This document shows positions 35,445 through 45,700 of a stretch of 64,000 nt of DNA, one piece after another. The notes below the pieces were generated by a model. The model was not told the origin of the DNA, ran no database searches, and saw only the letters and a program-made list of their open reading frames with translations. Each line of letters opens with the position of its first letter. The stretch's first letter is position 1. Source of the stretch: Pestalotiopsis fici W106-1 (taxonomy: Eukaryota; Ascomycota; Sordariomycetes; Amphisphaeriales; Sporocadaceae); contig NW_006917100.1 of the NCBI RefSeq assembly GCF_000516985.1, positions 310,001-374,000 of the forward strand, written 5' to 3'. The position numbers and the translations under genes are program-made.

Positions 35445-36098
35445 ATGAAATGGTTTGGACGCGGTGGCAGGTTTGCCGACCTTGAAAACACGGATATGAG
35501 CAACATTGTCAAGGCTCTGAAAAGCTCATACCCCGACTACAAGCCCAGCACCATGGCTCGTGCCTTTTCAAAGGTCATCAATCTTGTCAGCGAGCACATT
35601 CAGGAGTGTGGCGAGCTGTCCGTCGAGCAATTCTTCGACAAGTACAAGACAGAAGTGTCCTGGGCCAAGAGCCTTTCAACCAAGGCCATTTCCGGCCTAT
35701 TCCGAGCAGCAATCTCATCGCGCATGGTTCTCAAGAACCTTCTCAAAGATCTCCCCGTTTATGGACCGAATGCTCCCCCGAAGAGAGCATGGCTTACAAA
35801 CTGCCTCACCGATGCCATCGACGGTCTCCACATGACTTTCATTAACGGCTACAGCCGTACCTCACCTGAAGTTCTCTGGGACTGGGGCTTCAAGGACGGA
35901 GAGGACACCGAGTTCGGAGACTCGGACGTTGAGAAACTATCACAAGTTGACGAGGCTGAGTCCGACCACGAGCGAGACGACAGTTTCACCAACGAGCAGG
36001 TAATCCCAAATCATACTGGAGATTGCTTGAATTGCTAACCTTGCACAAAGGACAATGTCAGCATCGATGGAGATGGAGGGTCTGATTCTTGGACATAG
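35445..36098 (+). CDS. Unknown 200-residue protein, helical core, acidic tail
   Basis: Exons are 35445-35999 and 36051-36098, with a 51-base intron (GTAATC, CTAAC branch site, AAAG acceptor). The ordered part, about residues 15-145, appears largely helical: DMSNIVKALKSSYPDYKP, FSKVINLVSEHIQECG, AISGLFRAAISSRMVL and LTNCLTDAIDGLHMTFI. The last 50 residues are strongly acidic (DGEDTEFGDSDVEKL, DGDGGSDSWT). No family is recognised. Translation could also begin upstream at 35340 if the intervening UAG is not a stop. Single clean frame and good splice signals make it a real gene; function unknown. Confidence 0.75.
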
Positions 36099-36272
36099 TC
36101 CTCAACCGCAACCCATGACCGGAAACCCCATGACTCTGGCTTTCAGAGTTCGAGACAGCGAGTAATATGGGAAGAATGGATGGTACATGGTCAGAGCATG
36201 GGAGGGCAGTTTGAACAAGGGATTCAGGTTGACAATGGACACAGTAATACAATCAATGCTAAATGAAGAGCA

Positions 36273-36392
36273 GATGAATGAATGGACAAATCAATAAAGA
36301 CCATGAACAAACATTGGACAAATGAATGAATGCATGCATGCCGGAATGAATGAGTGAATAAATGGATAAATATAATAATGAATAAATGGGTG
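36273..36392. repeat. Degenerate (GAAT/AAAT)n repeat
   Basis: About 120 bases built from imperfect 4-base units (GAAT, AAAT, GCAT, GATA) in the 3' flank of the unknown gene. It looks like an old, mutated microsatellite. Confidence 0.75.
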
Positions 36393-36483
36393 GCTAGCAT
36401 CGTTGCCTAGTCATTGTGTTCGTTTGCAAACAAGCTGACCTCTTGGTTGTCGTTAATGTCCCTTTCTTTCAACCAAATAAGAG

Positions 36484-36560
36484 CAGTTGCCTAATGGTAA
36501 GGTTCGAGTCCTTACTATCCTACAGGCTTGGGGTTCGATTCCCCGAGCAAGGCGGCTCTC
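36484..36560 (+). other. tRNA-like relic with A and B boxes
   Basis: A GCCTAATGGTAAGG segment resembles a tRNA D-arm/A box. About 45 bases on, GGGGTTCGATTCCCC forms a perfect T-arm with a consensus B box. The 3' strand that follows (GAGCAAG) has no complementary 5' acceptor strand, and no anticodon stem can be drawn. It is a decayed tRNA or tRNA-derived element rather than a functional tRNA. Confidence 0.35.
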
Positions 36561-37211
36561 TTAGAAAGCCTCACACCCAGCTGCAAAAACAGATGGGATG
36601 GACTTTGTCCAGTGCGACGCGAAGCTAATTTACGACACCGAGTCTGGTACAGGTCCTCTGAAATGTACCGCTATAGACTCGCCTTCGATCAGGCCCTCTA
36701 CAGTTTCATCCTCGTATAAAATTCAAGGTTATTTTTTTTTATTGCTTTCTCATATACGATGATATCAAGAATAGAGCAAGATTTATTTCGAATTAAATAT
36801 GATAAGTGGAATATCAGTATTGCGAACGTATAATTATAATATGGAATATTAAAGGATATCGGCTTACGGTATTATCCTAATATGGCAGCAGCAAAAGCCC
36901 CTTACGTACCCCTGTACCTACTGTGTAGGTACTCCCGCTGTGATGGGTATTATTAGCGCCAGATCTCCGCCGGCTTAATGCGCCAAGCTGGGCCCTGGGG
37001 GTGGTCTTTGGTTCCTAGTCCGGGGTTTTCGACCTGCAGGCTTGTGAATGATGCAAGTCCACAGGTCAACGTGGCTGCTTCTGTACTTCAAGCCCGGAAG
37101 CACCAATTGAGCGAAGTGGGCGAAACCTCAAATCCGCAACCTTTTTTACTGCCAGGTTTCAACCAGAGGATTTCCAAAGACACGTTACAGTGAAAATAAA
37201 GTCAGCTCACA

Positions 37212-37711
37212 ATGGCGCAGCCTCAAGCCCCGTCCAATCCAAACATGAATCGGTCGCTAGATTATCTCAAGCAGGTTCAGGTGTGTACGGCGATCACCCC
37301 GCACATACGACTAACAACAGACAAAAGTAGAGGGGGCCATGGCCGCCAGGGGAGACGGCAAAGGGATAATTGGCGCGCATAGCAATTGCTAACACCACTT
37401 TTCGCGCACAGGAAACGTTCAGTGCAGACTCCGAGACCTACCAGAGCTTCCTCAAGATCCTCAAAGACTACTACGACGCCTTTCGAAGCGACATCGAGGC
37501 CGTGGTCGCACAGCACCAGGCGGCCAAGAAGGCGGGTGCTACAGCAGACCCGGCCGCAAAGCAGGAGTCGGACGAGGATGTGGCCAAGAAGAGAAACGAC
37601 CGGACAGCTAAGGCTCTGGAGGATGTCAAGACTCTATTCGTGGGCCACGATGACCTGATTCGGGGCTTTGAGGAATTCCTCCCTGGTCCTTCGGAAAAGA
37701 CGTCGGTTTGA
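37212..37711 (+). CDS. Small PAH-domain protein
   Basis: A 122-residue protein made of little more than one paired amphipathic helix (PAH) domain, the fold by which Sin3 corepressors hold transcriptional repressors. Exons are 37212-37280 and 37412-37711, with a 131-base intron (TGCTAACAC branch site, CACAG acceptor). The domain reads LDYLKQVQETF, then YQSFLKILKDYYDAF. A Lys/Ala/Glu-rich insert of about 45 residues replaces the usual short loop. The domain closes with LFVGHDDLIRGFEEFLPGP, matching the family's F-x2-H-x-D-L-x2-F-x2-FLP. It lacks the rest of Sin3, so it may act as a Sin3-like adaptor or competitor. This role is inferred from the fold only. Confidence 0.85.
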
Positions 37712-38753
37712 GCATCACGATGGATCGAATGGCTGATCGCGGGGCCGGAACTGGAGCGGCAGTGACCTGGGCAACGAATATAACAACATTTAACAACTCT
37801 ACTTCTACGCAGCTAGGATAGTATGGCAATCTCGTGGCCAGAATCAGAGACACCTCTTGACTGTCTCGGGATAGATCATTGAATAAAGAAACATTTGCAT
37901 GCCTCGTACGTTGCAGCTCCTGCCGCCACAACTACCTTGAACTACTGGGAATTGCAAGGATTGGCGCGCATCCACTATCTTGATCAGAATAGTAAAGACG
38001 ACACTAGGTAGACATTCCGATGCTATGATTCAACAGGCGGCATTCAATTCATATCTCAGATTGAGATATGGACACTGTAAATAATAAGCGTCTGCATCTT
38101 TTTTGCTAGATCTACAGCGCCAATCCAACCCATTGCGACACCATCACTCAGGCGCCGGATCTGCTTTTTCTCGTCTCTCCGGATCCGTTGCACCCCAACA
38201 CTGAAGTGGACCCTGATGCTGTACCTCAAAGTCCGGCAAAATACTCAAACTCTATAGGCGCGCTTGGATTATGTCACCTTTCAATGGTCGCCCACTACTG
38301 CCGGCGGTCCCCTTGCAAATACGATCTGGTGATTTGCGGGGTATGCATACTATTATAATCACAACCAAGGAGGATCAGGCACAAGGCCACTTGATTAACC
38401 CACAGGGGTGCCGACCAAGGCGATGGGCGGAGCAGCAGGCCGGGGGTCACTCCCCGTCGCCAACGGACTACGACTCTAGACATTCAGCGCGACTGGTGGA
38501 CTTTCTGTGCTGAGGTCGTACTGTACTGCTGCTTAGACAGGCCACCATACTCAGTCACTGCCGCGCATGGAAAGCAAATAACCCAGGTCGATAGTGGTTT
38601 GATTCCAGTCGATTGGTGTCTTGGTATCATGATGAAGAAGCACGAGGACTATTTAATAGCCCCATCACCCATCATGCACTCGGGATTTCTGGGTTGCGCC
38701 ATCGCCTTCATCTTCGGCTGATCAGATACATCGCGGCACGTCAACTTGGCAAA
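37712..38753. other. Intergenic, GH127 promoter side
   Basis: 1 kb without a supported gene between the PAH gene and the secreted glycosidase. Short ORFs only. Confidence 0.5.
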
Positions 38754-40613
38754 ATGGTCCCCCTCACAAGTCTCCTGTTTTGCACGGCGGGTCTCGTCCG
38801 TCTTGCAACGGCACAGGCAGATCCACCCGTCACCACGGATAACGGCGTTGCAGCATACACTTTCGACATCAGTCAAGTCACACTGAATGACGGTCGTCTC
38901 CATGAGAACCAAAACCGCACCCTGACGTACCTCAAGTTCGTCGACCCCGACCGCATGCTCTATGTCTTCCGGAACAATCATGGTATTTCCACCAACGGAG
39001 CCTCTGCCAATGGCGGGTGGGATGCTCCCGACTTCCCCTTCCGAAGTCACGCCCAAGGCCACCTCTTGTCGGCCTGGTCTCAGTGCTACTCTACATTGAA
39101 GGACACGGAATGTCGAGATCGGGCAGTGTCCTTTGTTGCTGAGCTACTCGAGTGTCAGCAGAACAATGCAGCTGCCGGGTTCAATACTGGTTACCTCTCT
39201 GGCTTTCCAGAGTCCGATTTCGATGCTCTCGAGGCTGGGACCCTCTCAAACGGGAATGTTCCATACTATGTTATCCACAAGATCATGCAGGGTCTGCTCG
39301 ACGTATGGAGGAACGTTGGAGATACGACATCCGAAACGGTTTTGCTTGCCCTCGCCGGCTGGGTAGATACCCGTACGAGCGCCCTGAGCACAACTCAGAT
39401 GCAGGCAGTGCTGCAGACGGAATTCGGCGGCATGAACGATGTCCTCACGGATATCTACAGACAAACTGGAGATACCAAATGGATCACAGTCGCCCAGCGC
39501 TTTGATCACGCCGCCGTATTCGACCCGCTAGCCGCAGACCAGGACCAGCTCAACGGCCTACACGCCAACACGCAGGTGCCCAAATGGATCGGCGCGACCC
39601 GGGAGTTCAAAGCAACGGGCACGACGCGGTACTATGACATTGCGCGCAACGCCTGGGAGTTTGCCGTGAACCAGCACACGTATGCCATTGGCGGCAACAG
39701 CCAAGCCGAACACTTTCACGCTCCCAATGAGATTGCCGCGTGGCTGACCGAGGACACGTGCGAGCACTGCAACTCGGTCAACATGCTCAAGCTGACGAGG
39801 GAGCTCTGGACGCTGAGCCCCGATGCCGACTATTTTGATTTTTACGAGCGCGCCCTCATCAATCACGTCCTCGGTGCCCAGAACCAGTACGACTCTCACG
39901 GCGGTATTACCTACTTTACGCCCCTGATTGCCGGTGGCCAGAGGGGCGTTGGGCCCGCTTGGGGAGGCGGCACATGGAGTACCGATTACGACTCGTTTTG
40001 GTGCTGCCAGGGTACGGGCTTAGAGGTCAACACCAGACTAATGGACTCGGTCTATGCTTACGACACGTCGTCCTTGTACATTAATCTGTTCGCCCCGTCG
40101 ACTCTCGACTGGTCCCAGAAGGGCGTCACCGTCACGCAAGACACCACGTTCCCCGTGTCGGACACGACGACCATTACAATCGACGGCGAGAGCACCTTTG
40201 ACATTAAGATCCGCATTCCGTCCTGGACCTCGGGCGCGACCATCACAGTCAATGGCGCGCAGCAGAGCGTCGCCGCGGACCCCGGATCCTACGCCACGCT
40301 CTCGGGTTCCTGGACGTCGGGGACTCAGATCGTGGTGCAGCTGCCCATGAGTCTCCGGCTCATCACGGCCAATGACGATACCTCGCTCGCTGCCGTTGCC
40401 TATGGCCCCGTGATCCTCTCGGGCAACTATGGCTCCTCGACCGTTTCCTCGGCGCCTACCTTGGCCCTCGACTCGGTGAGCCGCACCAGTACGTCTGGCC
40501 TTGATTTCACGGCTACCGCGAATGGATCCAGTGTTGGTCTTGGTCCGTTTTATGATGCACAGGGGTTCAATTATGTGGTGTACTGGAAGTATTCGGGATC
40601 GTTTGCAGCGTAG
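38754..40613 (+). CDS. Secreted GH127-type beta-L-arabinofuranosidase
   Basis: Glycoside hydrolase of the GH127/GH146 (DUF1680) superfamily, 619 residues, single exon. It probably removes beta-L-arabinofuranose from plant cell-wall glycoproteins or pectin side chains. The Met at 38754 starts a signal peptide (about 1-20, ending LATAQA); an in-frame Met 47 codons upstream would bury it. The alpha/alpha barrel contains SHAQGHLLSAW and GGNSQAEHF. The zinc-cysteine catalytic centre of the bifidobacterial prototype HypBA1 is conserved: Glu337 and Cys339 (CEHCN) with Cys417-Cys418 (SFWCCQG). A beta-sandwich region follows (ITVNGAQQS). The 3' end faces the MRJP-family gene 265 bases away, also secreted. 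Intact enzyme; exact linkage unknown. Confidence 0.92.
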   Translation: MVPLTSLLFCTAGLVRLATAQADPPVTTDNGVAAYTFDISQVTLNDGRLHENQNRTLTYLKFVDPDRMLYVFRNNHGISTNGASANGGWDAPDFPFRSHAQGHLLSAWSQCYSTLKDTECRDRAVSFVAELLECQQNNAAAGFNTGYLSGFPESDFDALEAGTLSNGNVPYYVIHKIMQGLLDVWRNVGDTTSETVLLALAGWVDTRTSALSTTQMQAVLQTEFGGMNDVLTDIYRQTGDTKWITVAQRFDHAAVFDPLAADQDQLNGLHANTQVPKWIGATREFKATGTTRYYDIARNAWEFAVNQHTYAIGGNSQAEHFHAPNEIAAWLTEDTCEHCNSVNMLKLTRELWTLSPDADYFDFYERALINHVLGAQNQYDSHGGITYFTPLIAGGQRGVGPAWGGGTWSTDYDSFWCCQGTGLEVNTRLMDSVYAYDTSSLYINLFAPSTLDWSQKGVTVTQDTTFPVSDTTTITIDGESTFDIKIRIPSWTSGATITVNGAQQSVAADPGSYATLSGSWTSGTQIVVQLPMSLRLITANDDTSLAAVAYGPVILSGNYGSSTVSSAPTLALDSVSRTSTSGLDFTATANGSSVGLGPFYDAQGFNYVVYWKYSGSFAA

Positions 40614-40877
40614 TGGAAACCTCGCCGCATATCAAGAAGCGTTTGAATTCACTACTGGCACCCAATGTATTCATGATTGAGTATATAGAAATATCAGTAT
40701 TATGTGAAAAGGCAAGTGAAAGTTCTTTATAAATGTGAGGGCCACCAAGGCGCCAGATTGGGCTCGCCATCAAGTGGACTTCCCCTGAATATCGTCGCTC
40801 CCGACTGGATATTTACTACACAACCAAGATGAAATGAGTTGCTCGCCCACGGTAAGAAACTCGTGTCAGCTTGTTTA

Positions 40878-42312
40878 CTACTTGAGCAGAGTGTTCTTGG
40901 ACGCCCCATCGGGCAGCTTTGCCCTCAGTATCAAACCAGGATACTGTCTCCCGTCGACGCCATTGTTCCAGTTGGGTTGATAAGGTAATTGATTGATATT
41001 CATGTAAATATAGCCATCAAAGCCCACGTTTGCGCTGTCTGGCCAGATGATCCGCGGGTCGCGAACGTATGGCATAGCTTGATGCGTAGTAGAGCTTTTG
41101 AAAGTCCTTAGCTCTGCTGTGCTTGAAATGATGCAAAAATGCGTGAATGGAGTATGGACTTACTTGTAGATGAATATGCCATTGTGCTCCGGCATCAGCA
41201 TGTATACATTACCCAGGCTGTCGCCAGAAAAGCCGTTTGCGTTGCCACCGCGCTGTCCAAGGTTCTTAACATTGTCAAAGGCCTTCTTGAGCGACAGAGG
41301 ATCACTGCTGGGGTTGACGCGTAGATACTTGGTTTCTATGGAATACAAGTAATCCGATGTCAATGGCGAGTAGTACAGAATCTGTCATGATATCAGCCTT
41401 GAGTATGATTAAATAACAACGTAACTGGGTCCGAATGCCACTCACATCACCGTAGAGGCTGAGCTCTTCACCATCGAGACCCTCCTGGAGAAAATTGACC
41501 GGATGGCCCTCGGACCGGAAATAAAACGGCAAGCCCTGATAGCTCGGGACGTCCTCGGGGGTCCGGAGCGTGCTGGGATGCTGGCTGAGCTGGCGCCAGC
41601 TCTCGCCCGTCCCGAGGTCCACCATGATGAACCCCGTGCGACCCTCGTCACTGCTGTCCACAACGTACGCAATGCCCTTGCCCGAGTCCGTCACGTTGGA
41701 CCGCATATCGAAGCGCAGGTCGTTCATGTACGAGTCTGGGAAGTGCACGTCGGCTGGAAGCGTGTAGGTCGCCTTGATCGTGTCGGTGCTCAAGTCGAAT
41801 GCCACCAGCTTGGGGCCTCCTGGTTGCCCGTATGGCACTACTGGGCTCGTCGTCTGGTTGATGGTCGGCCGGCCCGTGTCCAGTGCCCACAATGTGTCGT
41901 CGGGTGTGACAAAGACGGCTTGCACGCTGATAAGGTGGTCCCGGTCCGCACTGCCGAATGGGATGCCGTTGAACTCGGTCGACAGGCCATCCGGAGGCGT
42001 GTTGAGCTCCAGGTTGGGATATGCCACCTCGGCAGTGAGGTTTACAATTTCCCCAAGCGTATAATCGTAGGTACCTCGGGTGTAGCAGGCAAAGATCCTG
42101 CCCGTCTTGGAAACGGCAATGCCTATAGGCCATTGGTCGTAGTAGTAGTGTACCTCCTCGACTGGCGGTCCGTACGTCCCCGTGTCTATTCGTACATTAT
42201 GCGGTCCTGTGGCCGAGAATGTGCTATTCAAATCTACGGGGAATGATTTTTGAGCTATCGAAATGCCGAACAATAGCAAGGCAAAAGTGACTATAGAAGT
42301 AGTTGGATGCAT
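40878..42312 (-). CDS. Secreted MRJP/yellow-family protein
   Basis: Major royal jelly protein/yellow family, a six-bladed beta-propeller related to SMP-30-like proteins; 433 residues. Exons are 42312-41446, 41381-41164 and 41094-40878. Residues 1-20 are a signal peptide (TSIVTFALLLFGISIA). Family blocks are clear: GIAVSKTGRIFACYTRG, FVTPDDTLWALDTGRP, YMNDLRFD, GIAYVVDSSDEG, TGESWRQLSQHPST, GNANGFSGDSLGNVYMLMPE and YVRDPRIIWPDSANVG followed by NQLPYQP. For exon 3 the acceptor AAAAG was chosen because it is the one that restores frame (IYNSTTHQAMPYVRD). Fungal members have no settled biochemical role. It converges on the GH127 gene. Confidence 0.88.
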
Positions 42313-42747
42313 TGTGTGGTCACTAGGAGGGATGACTTGAATCTAAGCAATCGTGAATGCTTTTAACAAAATTTGTAGCGCAATTCTGCCATCCTGTCAA
42401 GCTATGGAGTTCATAATGAAGCTCTATCACTTGTACGATAAATTGTATGATCCCATCTCCATCTTACTACATGAGATCATTGGTCTCTCAATTGTGTTCA
42501 TGTCGTCATGACACCCGAGAGCGATGGGGCCACCCCCAAATGTGGAAACCCGATGAATCTTGCCCTGGAGACTTTACCCCGAATCTGTTGTGACACCTCC
42601 CATAGCCTCAACTCTAAATCAAATAACAAGTTGGAGACGGCCCGAAGGCAATCTGCAAAAGTAACCCTAGCAGTCCTCGTCCACAATCTATTTAACCTTG
42701 TGTATCGAGATGGATATCATCGCTGGACAAAAGTTGACGGAAATAGG
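42313..42747. other. Intergenic, MRJP promoter side
   Basis: 435 bases between the MRJP-family start and the carrier's 3' end. Nothing recognised. Confidence 0.5.
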
Positions 42748-43677
42748 TTATTGGTATTGAGGTGGAGTGATTGTTCGCAACAATTTGACAGCTTGCTCAT
42801 TGGCAGTGAAGAGGATACCGCCAGCCATGACCGTCCTTCCCAGTCTCATGACGGTGCCGCGCCAGAAGCCTTTGAAGAAACCGTCCTCTTTGAGAATTAT
42901 TCGTACGGCATCCATGGTGCCCACTGCCTTGGCCTGCTGTGCCTTGGTTTTGACCGTGTCGAAGGGCTGTGTCGCCAGCGTAGTGAGCGTTCCCGCGACA
43001 GCTCCATTTGCAAATGTGGTCAATGGTGAATTTACATTGATGCCCCGTGACTTTTCCCAGTCCTTGATGATGGAGTAGGTTCCCAACCGAAACCCCGTGG
43101 TCCCAATTTGCTTGAGTGTCGTGGTCACATAGCCGGCATACAACGCCCGGCGCAGGCCTTGTTCCGCCGTGAGCGTGCTGATGCAGTTCCAAGGCGACCG
43201 AAAGCGCTGCAGCGTCTTGGCATCATCAATCAGGGCAGTCTTGATGCGCTCGGTAGGTGTGACGATGATGGTGGATGACACGACTCCGGCGACCATGCCA
43301 GATGCTATGGACTGCGCCGGCCCAAGAGTGTGTGTCTCGGGATCCTCAAACGCCTTTCGTATGCTGTCAAAAGCCACGAAGCGGATGGCGTCTTTACCTA
43401 TCGAACCCTAGTAGCGAGTGAGAGTCTGTCTGGAGTATTCATGGGCGGTTCAACTTACCACAATCATGGTCGAGCAACCTTTGTATAATGCAGTGACGCC
43501 CTCCTCTTTAATGACCTGCCCAACAATCTTGAATGGATTCCTACTACTGCCATGGCCGTATAGTTGCACGCGAGTTTTGGCAAACTCGAATGGATACGTG
43601 CAAAAGGCCTCGACACCACCAGCAATGCCGCCAGCGCACAAGGAGATGAGTGGCGAGGACTTCCCGTCGGCCACCAT
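42748..43677 (-). CDS. CTP1: Mitochondrial tricarboxylate carrier (Ctp1 type)
   Basis: Inner-membrane carrier of 292 residues that exchanges citrate and related anions, supplying cytosolic acetyl-CoA. Exons are 43677-43459 and 43407-42748, with a 51-base intron. It shows three repeats of about 100 residues, each with a carrier signature: YPFEFAKTR, TPTERIKTA and QPFDTVKTK. The segments GGIAGGVEAFCTYPFEFAKTR and VTPTERIKTALIDDAK are close to yeast Ctp1. Substrate is inferred from these contact-point motifs; a closely related di/tricarboxylate carrier cannot be excluded. It is transcribed divergently from FEN1, sharing about 630 bases of upstream sequence. Confidence 0.88.
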
Positions 43678-44304
43678 TCTTTCCGTCTATTGAGTAATGT
43701 CTATACAAAACGACCTTACAAACAATGCATCAGGGCACGATCTAATAATCTAGAAACAACAAAGCCTTGATCCAAATAAAGTTGAATGTGAAATGGCAAT
43801 AGAAACGCTGTCAATCAGAACATTTTCTGGATTATACTGGGGACTAAATGGGTATAAGATGTCGCACAAATCCAAGCAACGCAGTTCAAGAGAAAGGTGT
43901 AACAATGTGGCCGGGAGTAAGCCAATGATCTCGTATCTAAACCTCGGCAATAAAGATGACGCTCAATGCCAGTGACGATGCAGGGGGTAGTTACATAAAT
44001 ATATATGCATAAATTGTGCAAGGCAACATTGCACTAATCCAGGCATTCGCGGGGCAGTGGGGGCATAAGATGCCTTCCCTCTCATTTTTGGCGCGTCGCT
44101 TTGGCAGGCGCGTTAATTGGGAAAGCTTTCCTAGGGTCTAGCGCGTCCAGATCGTGACATCACCCAAATTCGCATTTGCTTCAATTCTACCCAGAGATAT
44201 TTTCACATTTTGTGGTCAATCACTTCTTCTTTTCAGAAATTTCTGTGGGCGTCAAACAAACTTCTCCAAAAGTCAAGCGCGTGTCGTGGGGAATAGTCGC
44301 CAAG
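43678..44304. promoter_or_regulatory. Divergent promoter, CTP1-type carrier and FEN1
   Basis: 627 bases between divergent starts. Close to FEN1, at about 44090-44148, there are two GGCGCGT/GCGCGT elements (TTGGCGCGTC and CAGGCGCGTT). These resemble MluI cell-cycle box (ACGCGT)-like or E2F-like sites, which would suit a replication gene. This is a resemblance only. Confidence 0.3.
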
Positions 44305-45700
44305 ATGGGTATCAAGAACCTCTTCTCCATCATTAAGGATGAAGCTCCAGATGCTGTCAAGGAGGGTGAGATCAAGAACCAGTTCGGTCGCAAGGTTGCT
44401 ATTGTAAGCTCAATTCCCATGAGAAACCAGGAATAAAATTGCTAACATATTCCAGGACGCGTATGTTGAAACTCGACCCTGATGCGACGAATTTGCTAAC
44501 TTTCCTTTGCAGCTCCATGAGCATTTACAGTTTCCTCATTGCAGTCCGATCCGACGGCCAAATGCTCACAAACGAGGAGGGCCAAACCACTTCACATCTC
44601 ATGGGCATGTTCTACCGCACACTTCGGATGGTCGACAATGGAATCAAGCCCTTGTACGTTTTCGACGGCAAGCCTCCCAAGCTCAAGTCTGGTGAGCTGG
44701 CCAAGCGATTCCAGCGCAAAGCCGAGGCACACGAGGGCCTAGAGGAAGCCAAGGAGACAGGTACCGCCGAAGATGTCGAAAAATTCTCGAGACGAACCGT
44801 TCGAGTCACCCGTGAGCATAACGAGGAGTGCCAGCGACTGCTCAAGCTCATGGGCATTCCGTACATCATTGCGCCCACTGAGGCCGAAGCCCAGTGCGCC
44901 GTCCTGGCAAGAGCCGGCAAGGTCTATGGCACTGCCAGTGAGGATATGGATACTCTTTGTTTCGAGAGTCCCATCCTGCTGCGACACATGACTTATAGCG
45001 AACAGCGAAAGGAGCCGATTCAGGAGATTCACCTTAACAAGGTGCTCGAAGGTCTGATGATGGATCGCAAGCAGGTGGGACATTATATACTCCATTCTAG
45101 TCAGTAGCCCAAGCTAACGTAGCCTGTCACAGTTTGTCGATTTGTGTATCCTGTTGGGATGCGATTACCTCGACCCTATTCCCAAGATCGGCCCCTCGAC
45201 CGCTCTGAAGCTTATTCGCGAACACGGTTCCCTCGAGAAGGTGGTTGAATGGATTGAGAGCAGTGGAAAGTACACCATCCCCGAGGACTGGCCTTATGCC
45301 GATGCTCGAGACCTCTTCTTCAACCCAGACGTCCGCAAGGCCGAAGACCCAGAGTGTGATTTCAAGTGGGAAAAGCCCGACATTGACGGTCTGGTCAACT
45401 TCCTTGTCACTGAAAAGGGATTCTCCGAAGACAGAGTCAGATCTGGTGGCGCAAGACTGGAGAAGAACTCGAAGAGCTCTCAACAAGCTCGACTAGAGGG
45501 CTTCTTCAAAGTGTAAGCATCTCCTTGATTAATACTTCATGTTTTGACTGGCTAACTTTATGTCAAGTATTCCCAAGACTGAAGAGCAAAAGCAAGCCCA
45601 CAAGCGCAAGGTAGAGGAGCAAAATGATGCTCGCAAGAAGAAGCTCAAGGAAGATAAGAAGGAAAAGGCCAAGCAAAAGGCCAAGCCTCGTGGGGCATAA
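44305..45700 (+). CDS. RAD27: Flap endonuclease 1
   Basis: Structure-specific nuclease FEN1, which removes 5' flaps in Okazaki-fragment maturation and long-patch repair; 392 residues. Five exons: 44305-44403, a 5-base microexon 44456-44460, 44513-45074, 45133-45512 and 45568-45700. Metal ligands are present: Asp34 (VAIDASMSIY), Asp86 (YVFDGKPP), Glu158 and Glu160 (PTEAEAQC), Asp179 and Asp181 (ASEDMDTL), and Asp233 ([14 protein letters not shown]). The PCNA-binding box QARLEGFF lies near the end, followed by a Lys-rich tail. The codon for Asp34 sits in the microexon, so skipping it would shift the frame and lose a metal ligand. Assignment secure. Confidence 0.96.

Larger units (their letters stand above)
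36099..37211. other. Intergenic with repeat and tRNA-like relic
   Basis: Over 1.1 kb without a protein gene. It contains the AATG-rich repeat and the tRNA-like segment listed separately, then an AT-rich stretch (36720-36870) and the upstream region of the PAH gene. Confidence 0.5.

Noticed and set aside
36484..36560. Functional tRNA gene
   Set aside because: Box A, box B and T-arm are present, but no acceptor or anticodon stem can be paired.
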